NCBI GenBank assembly: GCA_963377175.1
Contig: CAUJNA010001508.1
Location: 1 to 64,000 of the forward strand
From: Effrenium voratum
Lineage: Eukaryota > Sar > Dinophyceae > Suessiales > Symbiodiniaceae
Direction: 5' to 3'
DNA length: 64,000 nt
The notes under the pieces are model-generated. The model did no database searches. It worked only from the letters and a program-made list of their open reading frames with translations, and had not been told where the DNA came from. Of this stretch, positions 28,450 to 37,715 are shown in pieces. Position numbers and translations under genes: made by a program. The first letter of the stretch is position 1; the number at the start of each line of letters is the position of its first letter.

Positions 28450-29217
28450 TTAGTGATTAGTTATTTTCAGATATTGAGTAAAGTTTTTAAGAAACATTTT
28501 GTCTATATCTTTTTCTACAAGGTTAATATATAGGAAACTATGAGGTTGGTCAGTAGCAGTTTCATATAAATCATAAATCATTTTCTTGCTTTCGTGTAAG
28601 TTGTTTCTTCTAACAATTGCTGATAGTTCATCTTGTAGCAACTCAATTTCTTTAAAGTTTCTCACTTTATAAAAGAACAAATGTGTAGCATTTACTCTAA
28701 TTAACGGCGGTAGTGTATTAAATTTCTGAATACTTGTTATTACTGATATACCGTTATGGCGTCCTCTTACATACAATGAGTTTAAAAGTTTGTTATGTCT
28801 CGCCACCTTTGGGTCATCACTTGTATCGTCCAAAATAACCAATATAGAAAACAATTTTCTTAATTTGTTTCTTTTACTATATTCTGTTATTTTGTGGTGT
28901 CTCTATCACTTGTTCTAAATCTTCTGCTTTAAACTCTTCAAATAAGTAAGGTTCTTTATCATTCTCCACTTTCATTTCTTCTTTTATATATTTTTTAACA
29001 GGCAACCACACACTATCAACATTTATTGAAGGAGACCAAATGTATATTCGTTCAAAACAGTTTTGTATATATCAAGTATCATATTAATCAATAAAACTGT
29101 TTTGCCACTTCCTGACGGACCAGTTATGATACTTCTGAATGGTAATTTAGGGACAACCTCGTGCTTACTTTGCTTAAAGTCATATTTGATTTCATCAATT
29201 GGTTTTACATCAGGCAT
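28450..29217 (-). pseudogene. A32-type DNA-packaging ATPase, two frameshifts
   Basis: The start at 29217 (MPDVKPIDEIKYDFKQSK) leads to Walker A GPSGSGKT (residues 33-40). One A is missing at 29061-29064; the next frame has IYIWSPSINVDSVWLPVKKY. A second slip at 28888-28894 precedes FSILVILDDTSDDP (Walker B), LYVRGRHNGIS and the end near MFLKNFTQYLK. Length is about 255 residues, normal for PLV ATPases. It drives genome packaging. The GC-rich element has the homologous C-terminal two thirds at 218-898. Confidence 0.85.
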
Positions 29218-29476
29218 AATAAAAATAATATTATAAATACTTATAAAAATATTTTATATTTAGTATTGTATGGAACATCTTTTCAAGATACGATTTAGGG
29301 GATGTATCTTGAAATGGAACAGGCTTTCCATTGCTTTAATCTTAAGCATTGAAGATAATTAGTTTGAATTAGTTTGTACCTCGCTTGTGTTGTCCAGTCC
29401 GAAGAAAACCCCATTGCTGAGCCCCGAATATTCTAATAATAAGATTAATTTATAATAATTTATCTTATTATTTTAT
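29218..29476. other. Intergenic region with a 10 bp hairpin and a repeated leader
   Basis: TTCAAGATAC (29282-29291) pairs with GTATCTTGAA (29304-29313). No coding frame. AATTTATCTTATTATTTTAT just before the next start (29477) recurs before the start at 29732, so it may be a promoter or leader element. Confidence 0.5.
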
Positions 29477-29638
29477 ATGACTATTATCCATTGCAGGTGT
29501 GGTAAAACTTATGATGACAAATATTTATTTAAACATCTAAATTCAAAACATCATCAGAAATTTGTGGAATATAGATGGAATAAAGACGATACAATGAAAA
29601 AACTGTACAACTCTAGGAAAAAGAACCATTTTTCCTAG
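29477..29638 (+). CDS. 53-residue C2H2-like zinc-finger protein
   Basis: MTIIHCRCGKTYDDKYLFKH, then LNSKHHQKF. C-x-C and paired His suggest a single zinc finger. The stop codon lies in the left half of a strong hairpin (29609-29642). The upstream 20-base leader is shared with the gene at 29732. Confidence 0.5.
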   Translation: MTIIHCRCGKTYDDKYLFKHLNSKHHQKFVEYRWNKDDTMKKLYNSRKKNHFS

Positions 29639-29683
29639 AGTTCTAGAACTTGATAGAACTTATCAAGTTCTATCAAGTTGTAC
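29604..29683. terminator. Two adjacent perfect hairpins
   Basis: Hairpin 1: 14 bp stem 29609-29622 with 29629-29642. Hairpin 2: 15 bp stem 29647-29661 with 29665-29679 and a 3-base loop. GTACAA and TTGTAC bracket the pair, so one larger cruciform is also possible. They lie at the end of the zinc-finger gene, so a transcript-end signal is likely. Confidence 0.6.
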
Positions 29684-29731
29684 AAGAAAAGAAAGAAAGA
29701 AATTAAAAAATAATTTATCTTATTATTTTAT

Positions 29732-29839
29732 ATGGATAGGACTTATTCAGATTATCTTCATATAATAGATGAAGTTGAGAAAATAGAACAAGTTGTAATA
29801 ACTGACAATAAAATTAAAAATGTTGTTATTATTCATTAG
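29732..29839 (+). CDS. 35-residue ORF after shared leader
   Basis: MDRTYSDYLHIIDEVEKIEQ... to TAG 29837. It is supported mainly by the upstream sequence shared with the gene at 29477. Function unknown. Confidence 0.35.
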   Translation: MDRTYSDYLHIIDEVEKIEQVVITDNKIKNVVIIH

Positions 29840-29896
29840 AATTAATTAAGTTAGGAATTCAATATCTCAAACATAAAAATGTAAATGTTAATATAA

Positions 29897-30214
29897 ATGG
29901 GAAAAAAGAAAAAGAGTAAAAGCAAAGAAAGACCAATGCCAGATATTGAAGCACGGAAAGAAACATCAGAAAGTGTTAAATCAATGGGCGAAAGTAAACC
30001 TATAAAATGTGATAAATGTAATCACGTTATGAATTTTAAGAATGAATTGACGGTAGATAAAAAAGGTGGCGTTAAAGTTAGTTGTATTCCTTGTATGTTT
30101 TCTTATAAAAAATCAGATACAGATTTGAATATTAAGAAAAAATCAAGTGGTGATATGGTGATTGAAACTAATGAACATTTAATTAATGTTAGTTTTAACA
30201 GAGACTTAAGTTAG
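29897..30214 (+). CDS. Basic zinc-ribbon viral protein
   Basis: 105 residues. The start is very basic (MGKKKKSKSKERPMPD). CDKC and CIPC pairs (IKCDKCNHVMNF, VSCIPCMF) form a four-Cys ribbon. A nucleic-acid-binding role, such as a transcription factor, is possible. No closer family is recognised. Confidence 0.6.
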   Translation: MGKKKKSKSKERPMPDIEARKETSESVKSMGESKPIKCDKCNHVMNFKNELTVDKKGGVKVSCIPCMFSYKKSDTDLNIKKKSSGDMVIETNEHLINVSFNRDLS

Positions 30215-30289
30215 TATATAAAGAGTAGATTTAACACTAATTCAAACGCATAAATAAATAAATAAATATATAAATATTTATATATAGAA

Positions 30290-30613
30290 ATGTCAGAAAA
30301 TGAAAGTTTTACAATTACCGATTTAATGAAAAAACTTGTAATTATTAGTAAGAATGTTAAAGCATTGTCCGAACTTGTTAAGACTATTGATGAAAAAATA
30401 AACCAACCTAAAAGCAATAACGAAGACGATAAGGATAAGATGGATAAAATCTTTGAAAAGAAAGGATTAGGGCGTCCGAAAGGGTCTTTTGAAGACAAAC
30501 AAAAACAATATGTGGAAATGTTAAACAAAGGGCGTATTAAACAACCAAAAGAGGAAACCATTGAATATTATAAACTGTTTAAGAACGAAGAGGGAAAGTA
30601 TGAAATAATGTAA
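30290..30613 (+). CDS. Coiled-coil protein with AT-hook-like motif
   Basis: 107 residues: an N-terminal helix (DLMKKLVIISKNVKALSELV), an acidic linker, then KKGLGRPKGSFEDKQ, an AT-hook-like GRPKGS core. Possible DNA-binding role. The GC-rich element has an AT-hook protein in its own cluster (1739-2095). Confidence 0.55.
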   Translation: MSENESFTITDLMKKLVIISKNVKALSELVKTIDEKINQPKSNNEDDKDKMDKIFEKKGLGRPKGSFEDKQKQYVEMLNKGRIKQPKEETIEYYKLFKNEEGKYEIM

Positions 30614-30638
30614 TAAATATCTAAATCATTCTAATAAT

Positions 30639-31315
30639 ATGAATTTATTAGAATTATTTTCAGGCAGTCAAAGCGTAGGTAAAGTTGCTCGTGATTTAGG
30701 TTTTAATGTAATATCGTTGGAATTGAAAAATGCTGATATTAATTGTGATATACTTGAATGGGATTATAAACAGTTTGATAAGAACCATTTTAATTTTATT
30801 TGGGCATCACCCCCTTGCACGGAATACAGCAAAGCAAAAACAACGGGAATAAGAAACATTGAATATGCTAATAGTATTGTATTAAAAAAAATAGAGATAA
30901 TTGACTATTTCGGTTTTCCGTATTTTGTTATTGAAAATCCGCAGACAGGATTATTGAAAAGAGTCTTTTATGAATGGGTTAAGGTTTAATGACATCGAGT
31001 ATTGTAAATATGGTTTTAACTATCGTAAGAGAACGAGGTTATGGAGCAATCTAATAAACTGGAAACGGGACGAAGTCCCTTTTACATACTCTGGATGGAA
31101 ACGGGGCGACGCCCCCTTTACACACGGAGTGTGGAAACCCAGACCATTATGTAAAAAGGACTTGTGGTAAAGTTGTTAGTAATAAACATATTGAAACAGC
31201 ACAACGGATGCCATCCGGTCGTAAGGAAAGTTGGGGTGAAAATTATGTAAAGCATAAGCAAGAAGATTTATATAAAATCCCAAGTGAGTTGATTAGTGAG
31301 ATACTGGTTAGTTGA
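30639..31315 (+). pseudogene. C5-cytosine DNA methyltransferase, frameshifted
   Basis: MNLLELFSGSQSVGKVARDL is motif I, WASPPCTEYSK is motif IV with the catalytic Cys, and FVIENPQTGLLKR is the ENP/ENV motif. A shift near 30980 leads to YRKRTRLWSN, the RxR motif VIII-like block. A second shift near 31165 leads to a C-terminus typical of the family (QEDLYKIPSELISEIL). Two 36 bp GC-rich repeats lie in frame between these blocks. Likely role: modification of viral DNA, as protection or for expression control. About 225 residues, homologous to the split copy at 2416-4067. Confidence 0.8.
31060..31131 (+). repeat. Two 36 bp in-frame repeats with GC-rich palindromes
   Basis: Units at 31060-31095 and 31096-31131, each TGGAAACGGG... 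with a central palindrome (GGGACGAAGTCCC; GGGGCGACGCCCC). A third partial unit starts at 31132. They add the repeated peptide WKRxxxPFTxxx to the methyltransferase. Confidence 0.65.
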
Positions 31316-31320
31316 TATTA

Positions 31321-31363
31321 AAAACTACTTAAAGAAATGACCCCTATATACAATAGAGAAATA
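31321..31363 (+). promoter_or_regulatory. Early-type viral promoter motif, copy 5
   Basis: AACTACTTAAAGAAATGA, then CCCTATATACAATAGAGAAAT directly before ATG 31364. The same order and spacing as the other four copies place the start at 31364 rather than 31337. Confidence 0.65.
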
Positions 31364-31627
31364 ATGACTATCTTAAAATGTGGGTGTCATATTACAGAAA
31401 ACCTTATGAATATGGAAAAGGAAATAAGAAATGAAAACGGATTGATTGAACATACACACAGGATGACATATTATTATAAGCATTACATCAATATATGTGG
31501 CAATTGTAGAAGCAAGACACGAATATTTAACGAGTTAGAAGAACAGAAGTTGGACATTGAAAAGCAACAGTTTAAATTATTATGCGTTGATGGGATATTT
31601 CAACCAGAGACCGAACCTGATGATTAG
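31364..31627 (+). CDS. Small Cys-containing early-type viral protein
   Basis: 87 residues starting MTILKCGCHITENLMNME, with a second pair in ICGNCRSKTRIF; four Cys could bind zinc. The C-terminus is acidic. The start was chosen because the promoter motif ends just before ATG 31364 and contains the earlier ATG. Function unknown. Confidence 0.6.
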   Translation: MTILKCGCHITENLMNMEKEIRNENGLIEHTHRMTYYYKHYINICGNCRSKTRIFNELEEQKLDIEKQQFKLLCVDGIFQPETEPDD

Positions 31628-31690
31628 TTAAAGACTTCTTAATATTATTCATAAATATTAAGAAATATTTTATTCTATCCTTTTTAAATA

Positions 31691-32632
31691 ATGAGTAAAT
31701 TATCAAAAGATGAGGTTTTACATAAACTTTATTTCAATGTTGAAACTGGGTTCGGTTCAGTCAATGAATTGTACAAACAAGCAAATAAAGAAGGACTGGG
31801 TATAACATTAGATGAAGTTAGGACATTTATGAAAAAGCAACCTATCAAGCAGGAGAAAGGATACAGTAAATACAACAGTTATTCAGCACCTTTCGCAAGA
31901 TACGAATATCAATTAGACATAATGGATATGATTTCACTGATGAAGGCAACTGGCGCATCAGATTTAAGCAGTCCCAGATATGGTTTAATATGTATAGATA
32001 TATTCAGTAAGAAACTACACATTGAACCGATGAAGGTTAGAGACGGTGAAACAGTTTATAAAGCAATACTTCAATGCTTCAAAGTATTAGGTCATCCGAT
32101 GAGTATTTATACGGATGATGACGGGGCATTCGCGTATAAGAAATTACAAGAGTTTTTAAAAGTTGAAGCAATAAGAAGCATAATAACATTGACACACGCG
32201 AATGTTGCTGAACGCTCCATTCGCACAGTTAAGAAGATGTTAGGAGACAGAATAAAAGCGACTAATAGAACTTGGACGAGTTTATTATCAGCAGTTTTAA
32301 CAAAATATAACCAACAAATGACACACGGGGCAACAAAACTTACACCTAATGAAGCACATAAAGACAAAAACGCAGTGGAAGCGAAGGCGAACTCATTAAT
32401 GAAAGAGAAATATTTACGAAAGTATCCTAAATTAAATGTCGGTGATAAAGTCAAAATTTATAACAAAGGAAAAGGTAATTACACATCAAGAAAAGAAACC
32501 GCAAGCCGTTGGCATAATAATATATACACCATTTCAAATATAGGTCGTGATATGATGCTTAATAAGTGTTATGAAATTGAAGGGAACACAAAGAAGTATA
32601 ATAGACACGAATTACTCTTAATAAATGATTAA
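31691..32632 (+). CDS. Retroviral-type (rve) integrase
   Basis: Intact 313-residue protein. It inserts the viral genome into host DNA by DDE chemistry. Asp76 (YQLDIMDM), Asp142 in IYTDDDGAF and Glu174 in NVAERSIRTVK form the catalytic set. An N-terminal helical region precedes it and an SH3-like tail (NVGDKVKIYNKGKGNY) follows. An rve integrase is the hallmark that separates Polintons and some PLVs from virus-only relatives. It is unbroken, unlike PolB and the capsid gene. Confidence 0.9.
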   Translation: MSKLSKDEVLHKLYFNVETGFGSVNELYKQANKEGLGITLDEVRTFMKKQPIKQEKGYSKYNSYSAPFARYEYQLDIMDMISLMKATGASDLSSPRYGLICIDIFSKKLHIEPMKVRDGETVYKAILQCFKVLGHPMSIYTDDDGAFAYKKLQEFLKVEAIRSIITLTHANVAERSIRTVKKMLGDRIKATNRTWTSLLSAVLTKYNQQMTHGATKLTPNEAHKDKNAVEAKANSLMKEKYLRKYPKLNVGDKVKIYNKGKGNYTSRKETASRWHNNIYTISNIGRDMMLNKCYEIEGNTKKYNRHELLLIND

Positions 32633-32670
32633 GAGTAATAAATTGATAATATTACCAATGTTTAATATTA

Positions 32671-33043
32671 TCAATTTGAATTAGTTAAATATTTATAACA
32701 AACTTTCTCAACAGCATTCTGATAAGCTCTTTCTCTATGAATTCTTTTACATTTATCAGTCCTTAAATGCTTTGCCATATTAGACTTACTTTTAATCATA
32801 CACCCGCATCTTTCACATTCTAATGACTTATCATGTTCTATAAAATACTCTTTAAAGTATCCTTCTTCTTTATATTTCTTGTTTAACACATCATTATTTT
32901 TTCTTACTTTCCTTTTCCTTTGCCTTCTTAATTTCTTCCTCTGTATCCGTGCTGAAGTCTGAAACTTCACCTTCAATAGAATTCCACAACAAATCAAATT
33001 CATCATTTGTCATAGAAATTTTATTTTTCTTATTATCTACCAT
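32671..33043 (-). pseudogene. C2H2-type zinc-finger protein, one frameshift
   Basis: The promoter motif places the start at 33043 (MVDNKKNKISMTNDEFDLLW). After an acidic/basic linker a six-A run near 32895 slips; the next frame has SLECERCGCMIKSKSNMAKH and LRTDKC, a C2H2/C2HC finger, and ends at 32671. About 123 residues. A DNA-binding role is likely. Confidence 0.6.
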
Positions 33044-33080
33044 AAAGCAGGATATAATATAATTATTTCTTTAAGTGTAT
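33044..33080 (-). promoter_or_regulatory. Early-type viral promoter motif, copy 4
   Basis: Minus strand: ACACTTAAAGAAATAATTATATTATATCC..., then ATG. Variant of the shared motif, in the gap after the PolB gene. Confidence 0.55.
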
Positions 33081-33091
33081 TTGTAAATTCT

Positions 33092-36000
33092 CTATGCTCT
33101 AATGCTATAATGCCCGTAAGGTAAAGAGTTTATACTATCCATATAATACCTTTTATTTTCATAGGCTGATAATGCTTGTTTTGTTTGTTGTATGCTGTAT
33201 ATTTGATGCGCTTTACTTCTTATGCTGTTGAATGTTACTGTGTCGCAATTATTGTTTTTCAATGTGTCATCGTAAGAATTATACGACAGTTCTTTCTTCA
33301 CTTTGTGTTTCACTATTCCCTTGCTCTTCTTTTCTTCTTTATATATCTTCGTTATGTATCCTGAAGCAGTATGATTTAGGTTTCAATGCTATAAAGTTTG
33401 TTATAATCTTTCCATCTGCTTCAGCCTTGAATTTTCCTAAAACTTTCTTGTTTGTTTTATCATAACATTTGTGTTTAGGGTCATAACCACTGAAATCCAT
33501 ATAATCCTTAATGTCATTAAAGTCATCATATACATCTTCTGTTTTAATATGTAATACAAAACTGTCAGTATCAGTATATAACATTCTTATATCATTTCCA
33601 TATTTCGGTTTCATAATGTCATAGTAAAATGAATACATATGTTGTTTTGATAAATCTAAAATACTCATTCCTACATATATTGGTTTGTTTAGTTTAACTA
33701 CACTTTTTGCCTTCTCAACTCCTATAAGATTTTCATTGATGATATGTCTGTGTTTGAAATTAGGATTATTAACACATTTTTGGTATCGTTCAGGAGTATC
33801 AACAAGTTCAAAGTCAATATGGTTTCTCACATTTTCCATCGTTTTTCCATATACAGCGTTGTTCATTAACTTATACATATCTTTCTCAAAGTCGCTTGTA
33901 GCGTTCTTTCGCTTCTCTGTGTTAAAGTCAATCCACGGTTTCAACCATTGCTTGTGTCTAAACTCTATTACTCTGTTTATTTTCTTGATGTGCAATCCTT
34001 GTTTCAAATAGAACTTTAAAATGTCAATATGTAAAACATAATTTTGTTTATCCATAACATTTAGTATTAACTTGTTTGTTTTCTCATCTTTTGGAGCATT
34101 GTTAAAATGATATGCTTTGTAGGTTTCTTTCTGATAATCACTAAGCATATCTGCTGATACACTCATAATTTCTGGTGCTAATGGATAATCAGTATGTTTG
34201 TCGTGGCATTCTTTCGGATATTCTAAATCAACATCTAAAATATATCCTTTGTTGCTATAATCACTGTTATGATATTTAATGTCTTCTTCTGTGAAATTAT
34301 CTTTTACAAACTTAATATTGTTATATGGTATTTTTTTACACATTGCCAGTCCATAAAGATTATTAGCATCTAAATAATTGATGTAGGATGTTGGTTTTGT
34401 TTCATCATAATCATCACCCATATACCTATTATTCGCTACTGCTTTTCTCATTGAAACCTGACACATTCCACCTCTCAAACCCTTCTCAACCATATTATAA
34501 AGTTCTTCATCGTGTAAAAGTTCAAGTTCAATTCCTGTTTTTAATAACATCGCGTCCCAAGCAAAGTTAGGTAATGCATAATAATGGGCTGGGTCTAACT
34601 CATAATCTGTTAGACATTGTTTTCTGAAATTTTCATACACATCGGTTAATAATAATACATCGGTTTCTAAATATAAATCGTGATATTCACCAAGGTTTTT
34701 AATGTTAAAGTGCTTCCATATTAGTTTTGCTCTTTCGTAGTCTGCGTCGCTTATATCTTCTTCACTTAATCTACTGTAAAAATGTTTCTTTTCTGGTAGT
34801 TCAGTGTCATTAAATTTGTTGAAGTCATTACAATAATCATAAGGATAAACTCCCTTTTCTGTCAGTAAAAATAAATCTTTTTCGTTTTTAATGTATCTGC
34901 CTTTGAAACTGTATTTGAAATGATTTTCCCAGTCAGGTCTCAACTTATTCTCTTCATATTTTGTTAATTTAACCAGTTTTTCTAACGACGATGATAAGAA
35001 CCTGAAACTATCCTTAAATTCAAGTCTGTTTAATGAAAATGTAACAAACTTCTCACTGTTCTGTGCTATTACTGATATGCTTTCTTTCTTTGTATTTATT
35101 TTTTCAAGATTAGAAATTATTAGGTGAGCATCATAGTTTTTAAGATTGTGAAAGAATACGGGTATATGATATTTTTTAAAGCAATAGTCAATGTTGCATT
35201 TCATATGTGCCGCTCCTCTGTATAATCCTGTAAAGTGACAATGATCGGCGACCTTCTTTTTCGCTTCAACTTTGTTGTTAAAAGCGCCAGTGCACAAGAA
35301 ACACTTTCTAGCTTCTAAATGTTTGATTTTATCCAAGTCTGACATAATCATATCTTTTGGTTTTTTCATTTGTTCCATAACATCGTCTCTAATATTATTC
35401 AAAGTATCGCAAAATTTATCAATACAATCTTCGCCTCTGTATAAAAATGGTTTCATTTCTCCACTATAAGCATTAACAAGGTTAAGCGTATAACCGCTGG
35501 GTTTATGACACTGATAAGTCCCTTTGATGCCATCTGATGTTTCTGTTGTTAAACATTCAAAATCACCGTAAATAACAAATGGTGCTTTCAGTTTCTTAAA
35601 ATGCTTTTCAAATTTCATTGTTGTCCCTTCTTCTGGTAATTCAGTGTGTTGAATTTCATTTGCCATACAACCTTTTATTAAGTGAGAATTTAACAGTTTT
35701 TCTGACTTATAACCGTGCTGACAATATCTACAATGAAACAACTTTTCGTTGTGGTTGTTGGTTTGACTACCCATTAATCTATTATAATCTTTTATTAAAA
35801 CATAATGTTCATTATCATCTTTTTCCATTCGTAGTAGGTTTATATGACAAGACGGTCTTTCAATCTTCGCTATTCTGTCTGCTCTGATGGTCTGGTTCTC
35901 CTCTTCAACATAAACATTAACTGATATAGAATTTTGGTTAATTGTTTCAAATGTGTCAATGTCATCATTGGATGCTGGAAAATTTACACCATCCCATTGA

Positions 36001-36802
36001 ATTAGACTTTCAGTAGTTATTTATTTCTTGTGTCTCATATGTTGTGGATGGTCTTTCTTGAAGACTTCATAGAATTTACATAAAACACAATATTTAAAAC
36101 ATAATTCATCATCATTTTGAATGTTGATACACGCTTTTTTCTTTGAAATCCATTCTGGTAGTTCCATATATTTACCTGCCCTGTTTGGATTGTATTTATC
36201 GTAGTGGATGTTTATTTTATGGACTTTGTTTATTATAAAACCTGACCTTGTTAGTTCTGAATTTTCAATTTGTAATTCAATGTCTTTAGGCATATTATCC
36301 AGTGCCTTTTTCATTTTGTGGGTGCGTCTGTTTCGTGGTGGTCAAAAAGGACATCAACATCAATAATAATTTTCATTGATTTTTCCTTTTCAAGATATTC
36401 TGATAGTCTCTTTTCTTGCCATTTCAAATATGTAAATCCTTTGTATCCCTTGAATGGTATGTTGGTTATTGAATATGTGTTGGCATATCGTTTCAATGCT
36501 GAAAATGTCTCTGATGTTTTCGTTCCTGCTCTAATCCTGTACTTCTGTATTGTTTTAATGCCTCTCATTGTGTTTGATGCTTTTTTTAGAAGATTAAATC
36601 GTTTGAAACCTTGTGTGTTGCTGACTTGCTTGAGTTTGTTTTGAAGTGATGTTGATAATGGTTTGTCTTTGTTATAATAATATTCTTTGTTGTTAATGAT
36701 TAGTTTTTTCAATGGTTTGTTATTCTTACCTGTTTTTATTTGACCTTCATTATTGGATATTAGATATTCAATTACTGAGCCTGTGCTGTATTCCCCTGCC
36801 AT
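33092..36802 (-). pseudogene. Protein-primed family B DNA polymerase
   Basis: Replicates the viral genome with a protein primer. The start at 36802 (MAGEYSTGSVIEYLISNNEG) is set by the promoter motif. Order: N-terminal domain, a one-base loss at about 36313, TAA at 36019, then WDGVNFPASNDDIDTFE and SISVNVYVEEE typical of Polinton PolB. ExoI is YGDFECLT, ExoII NYDAHLIIS and ExoIII YLETDVLLLTDVY. Motif A is YLDANNLYGLAM, motif B MNNAVYGKTMENV and motif C YTDTDSF. A last shift near 33360 leads to the C-terminal RSKAHQIYSIQQTKQALSAY. Total about 1235 residues, the normal Polinton size. All catalytic motifs are present, but three lesions break the frame. Confidence 0.9.
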
Positions 36803-36840
36803 TTTCTCTATACTATATAAGGTATTTTCTCTTTAAGTCC
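36803..36840 (-). promoter_or_regulatory. Early-type viral promoter motif, copy 3 (PolB)
   Basis: Minus strand: GGACTTAAAGAGAAAATA, CCTTATATAGTATAGAG, AAA, ATG. Confidence 0.65.
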
Positions 36841-36989
36841 TTTTTGGGGGGCGGGTTGCTGGTGGGTCTGGGATTGAGGTTGGGCTCAATGTTGAAATGT
36901 GGGTTTGGGGATGGGATTGAAAATGAAACTGATGAAGTTGGGATTTTTTTGTTTTAGGGGGAGTTGAGAAATGGGAGGATTATGCCCTT

Positions 36990-37570
36990 GTTTTCATTGG
37001 TTTTAGAAAAGTGGGAATGTTGGGGTTTCTGGAAAGATGCCCTTAAATTTGGGGTTGGTCTCAAACATTGAAATTACAAATTGGCGAGAGTTTAACCTTA
37101 AACATTACTACACATTTAAGGGTAAACAAAACACGACAACGACCACACCTTGAAGATACACAGGTAGGTGCCTTCTGACATACAGGGCACGCTGAACCCA
37201 AAAAACGATATTTAGGTGGGCAACCCCGAAAACGATATTTAGGTGGGCAACCCCGAAAAACGATATTTAGGTGGACAACCCTATGACTATCAAACCTTGG
37301 TGTTGGTAGTCTTGTAGACGATGCTCACGATGACTTCTTGGCCTCGGCACGGTGTGGATTTCTGACATAAACAAGTAACAAAGCATAGATGAGAGACACT
37401 CCAAACTCACTGTGTCATAAATGTTCTCATTTTCTCAATCAGGCAAATAGTGTATGTCAGGCTTCTATCCTACATTAGCCCTCGAATTCAGCACCGGGTC
37501 TGTTCCCCCAAACCCTAATTCAAAATGCCAAACCATTAAAATGTGGCATCTTGACACCCCAATTCTACTG
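36990..37570. other. Non-coding right flank of the viral element
   Basis: No gene. G-rich and then mixed sequence, with a three-copy 28 bp repeat (37203-37282). It cannot be assigned with confidence to the viral element, the retrotransposon or another insertion. Confidence 0.4.
37203..37282 (+). repeat. 28-29 bp tandem repeat, three copies
   Basis: Unit ACGATATTTAGGTGGGCAAC plus CCCGAAAA; the last copy has GGTGGACAACC. Confidence 0.8.
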
Positions 37571-37577
37571 TTGTAGA

Positions 37578-37711
37578 GTTCCGCGGATTTCGCAGCAAAG
37601 TTCCGCGGATTTCGCGGCAAAGTTCCGCGGATTTCGCGGCAAAGTTCCGCGGATTTCGCGGCAAAGTTCCGCGGATTTCGCGGCAAAGTTCCGCGGATTT
37701 CGCGGCAAAAC
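37578..37711 (+). repeat. 22 bp tandem repeat, six copies
   Basis: Unit GTTCCGCGGATTTCGCGGCA (+AA). It contains CCGCGG and CGCGG symmetry. The first copy has CGCAGC. It lies directly downstream of the minus-strand gene at 37716. Confidence 0.85.
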
Positions 37712-37715
37712 TGCA

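Larger units (their letters stand above)
16950..36990. mobile_element. AT-rich Polinton-like integrated DNA virus
   Basis: About 20 kb with a base composition very different from both flanks. It has the Polinton/PLV core: protein-primed PolB, rve integrase, packaging ATPase, major capsid protein and penton, plus fibre, lipase-like protein, methyltransferase and small zinc proteins. Gene blocks are minus at 17.2-22.6 kb, plus at 22.6-28.4, minus at 28.4-29.2, plus at 29.5-32.6 and minus at 32.7-36.8. Five genes share an upstream motif. No terminal inverted repeats were found by eye; both edges are G-rich on the plus strand. No adenain-type protease was seen. Many genes are broken, so this copy is probably inactive unless some lesions are sequencing errors. 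Confidence 0.85.

Noticed and set aside
31337..31363. Start codon at 31337
   Set aside because: It lies inside the promoter motif; the other four motif copies put the start directly after the TATA-like part, at 31364.
16950..36990. Alternative genetic code with TAA read as an amino acid
   Set aside because: Only two in-frame TAA were seen (24621, 36019), long genes such as the fibre and integrase have none, and TAA ends many genes normally.
16950..36990. Contaminating free virus or bacterial contig
   Set aside because: The integrase, PolB type and the homologous genes in the GC-rich flanks fit an integrated eukaryotic virus. A chimeric join cannot be fully excluded without reads.
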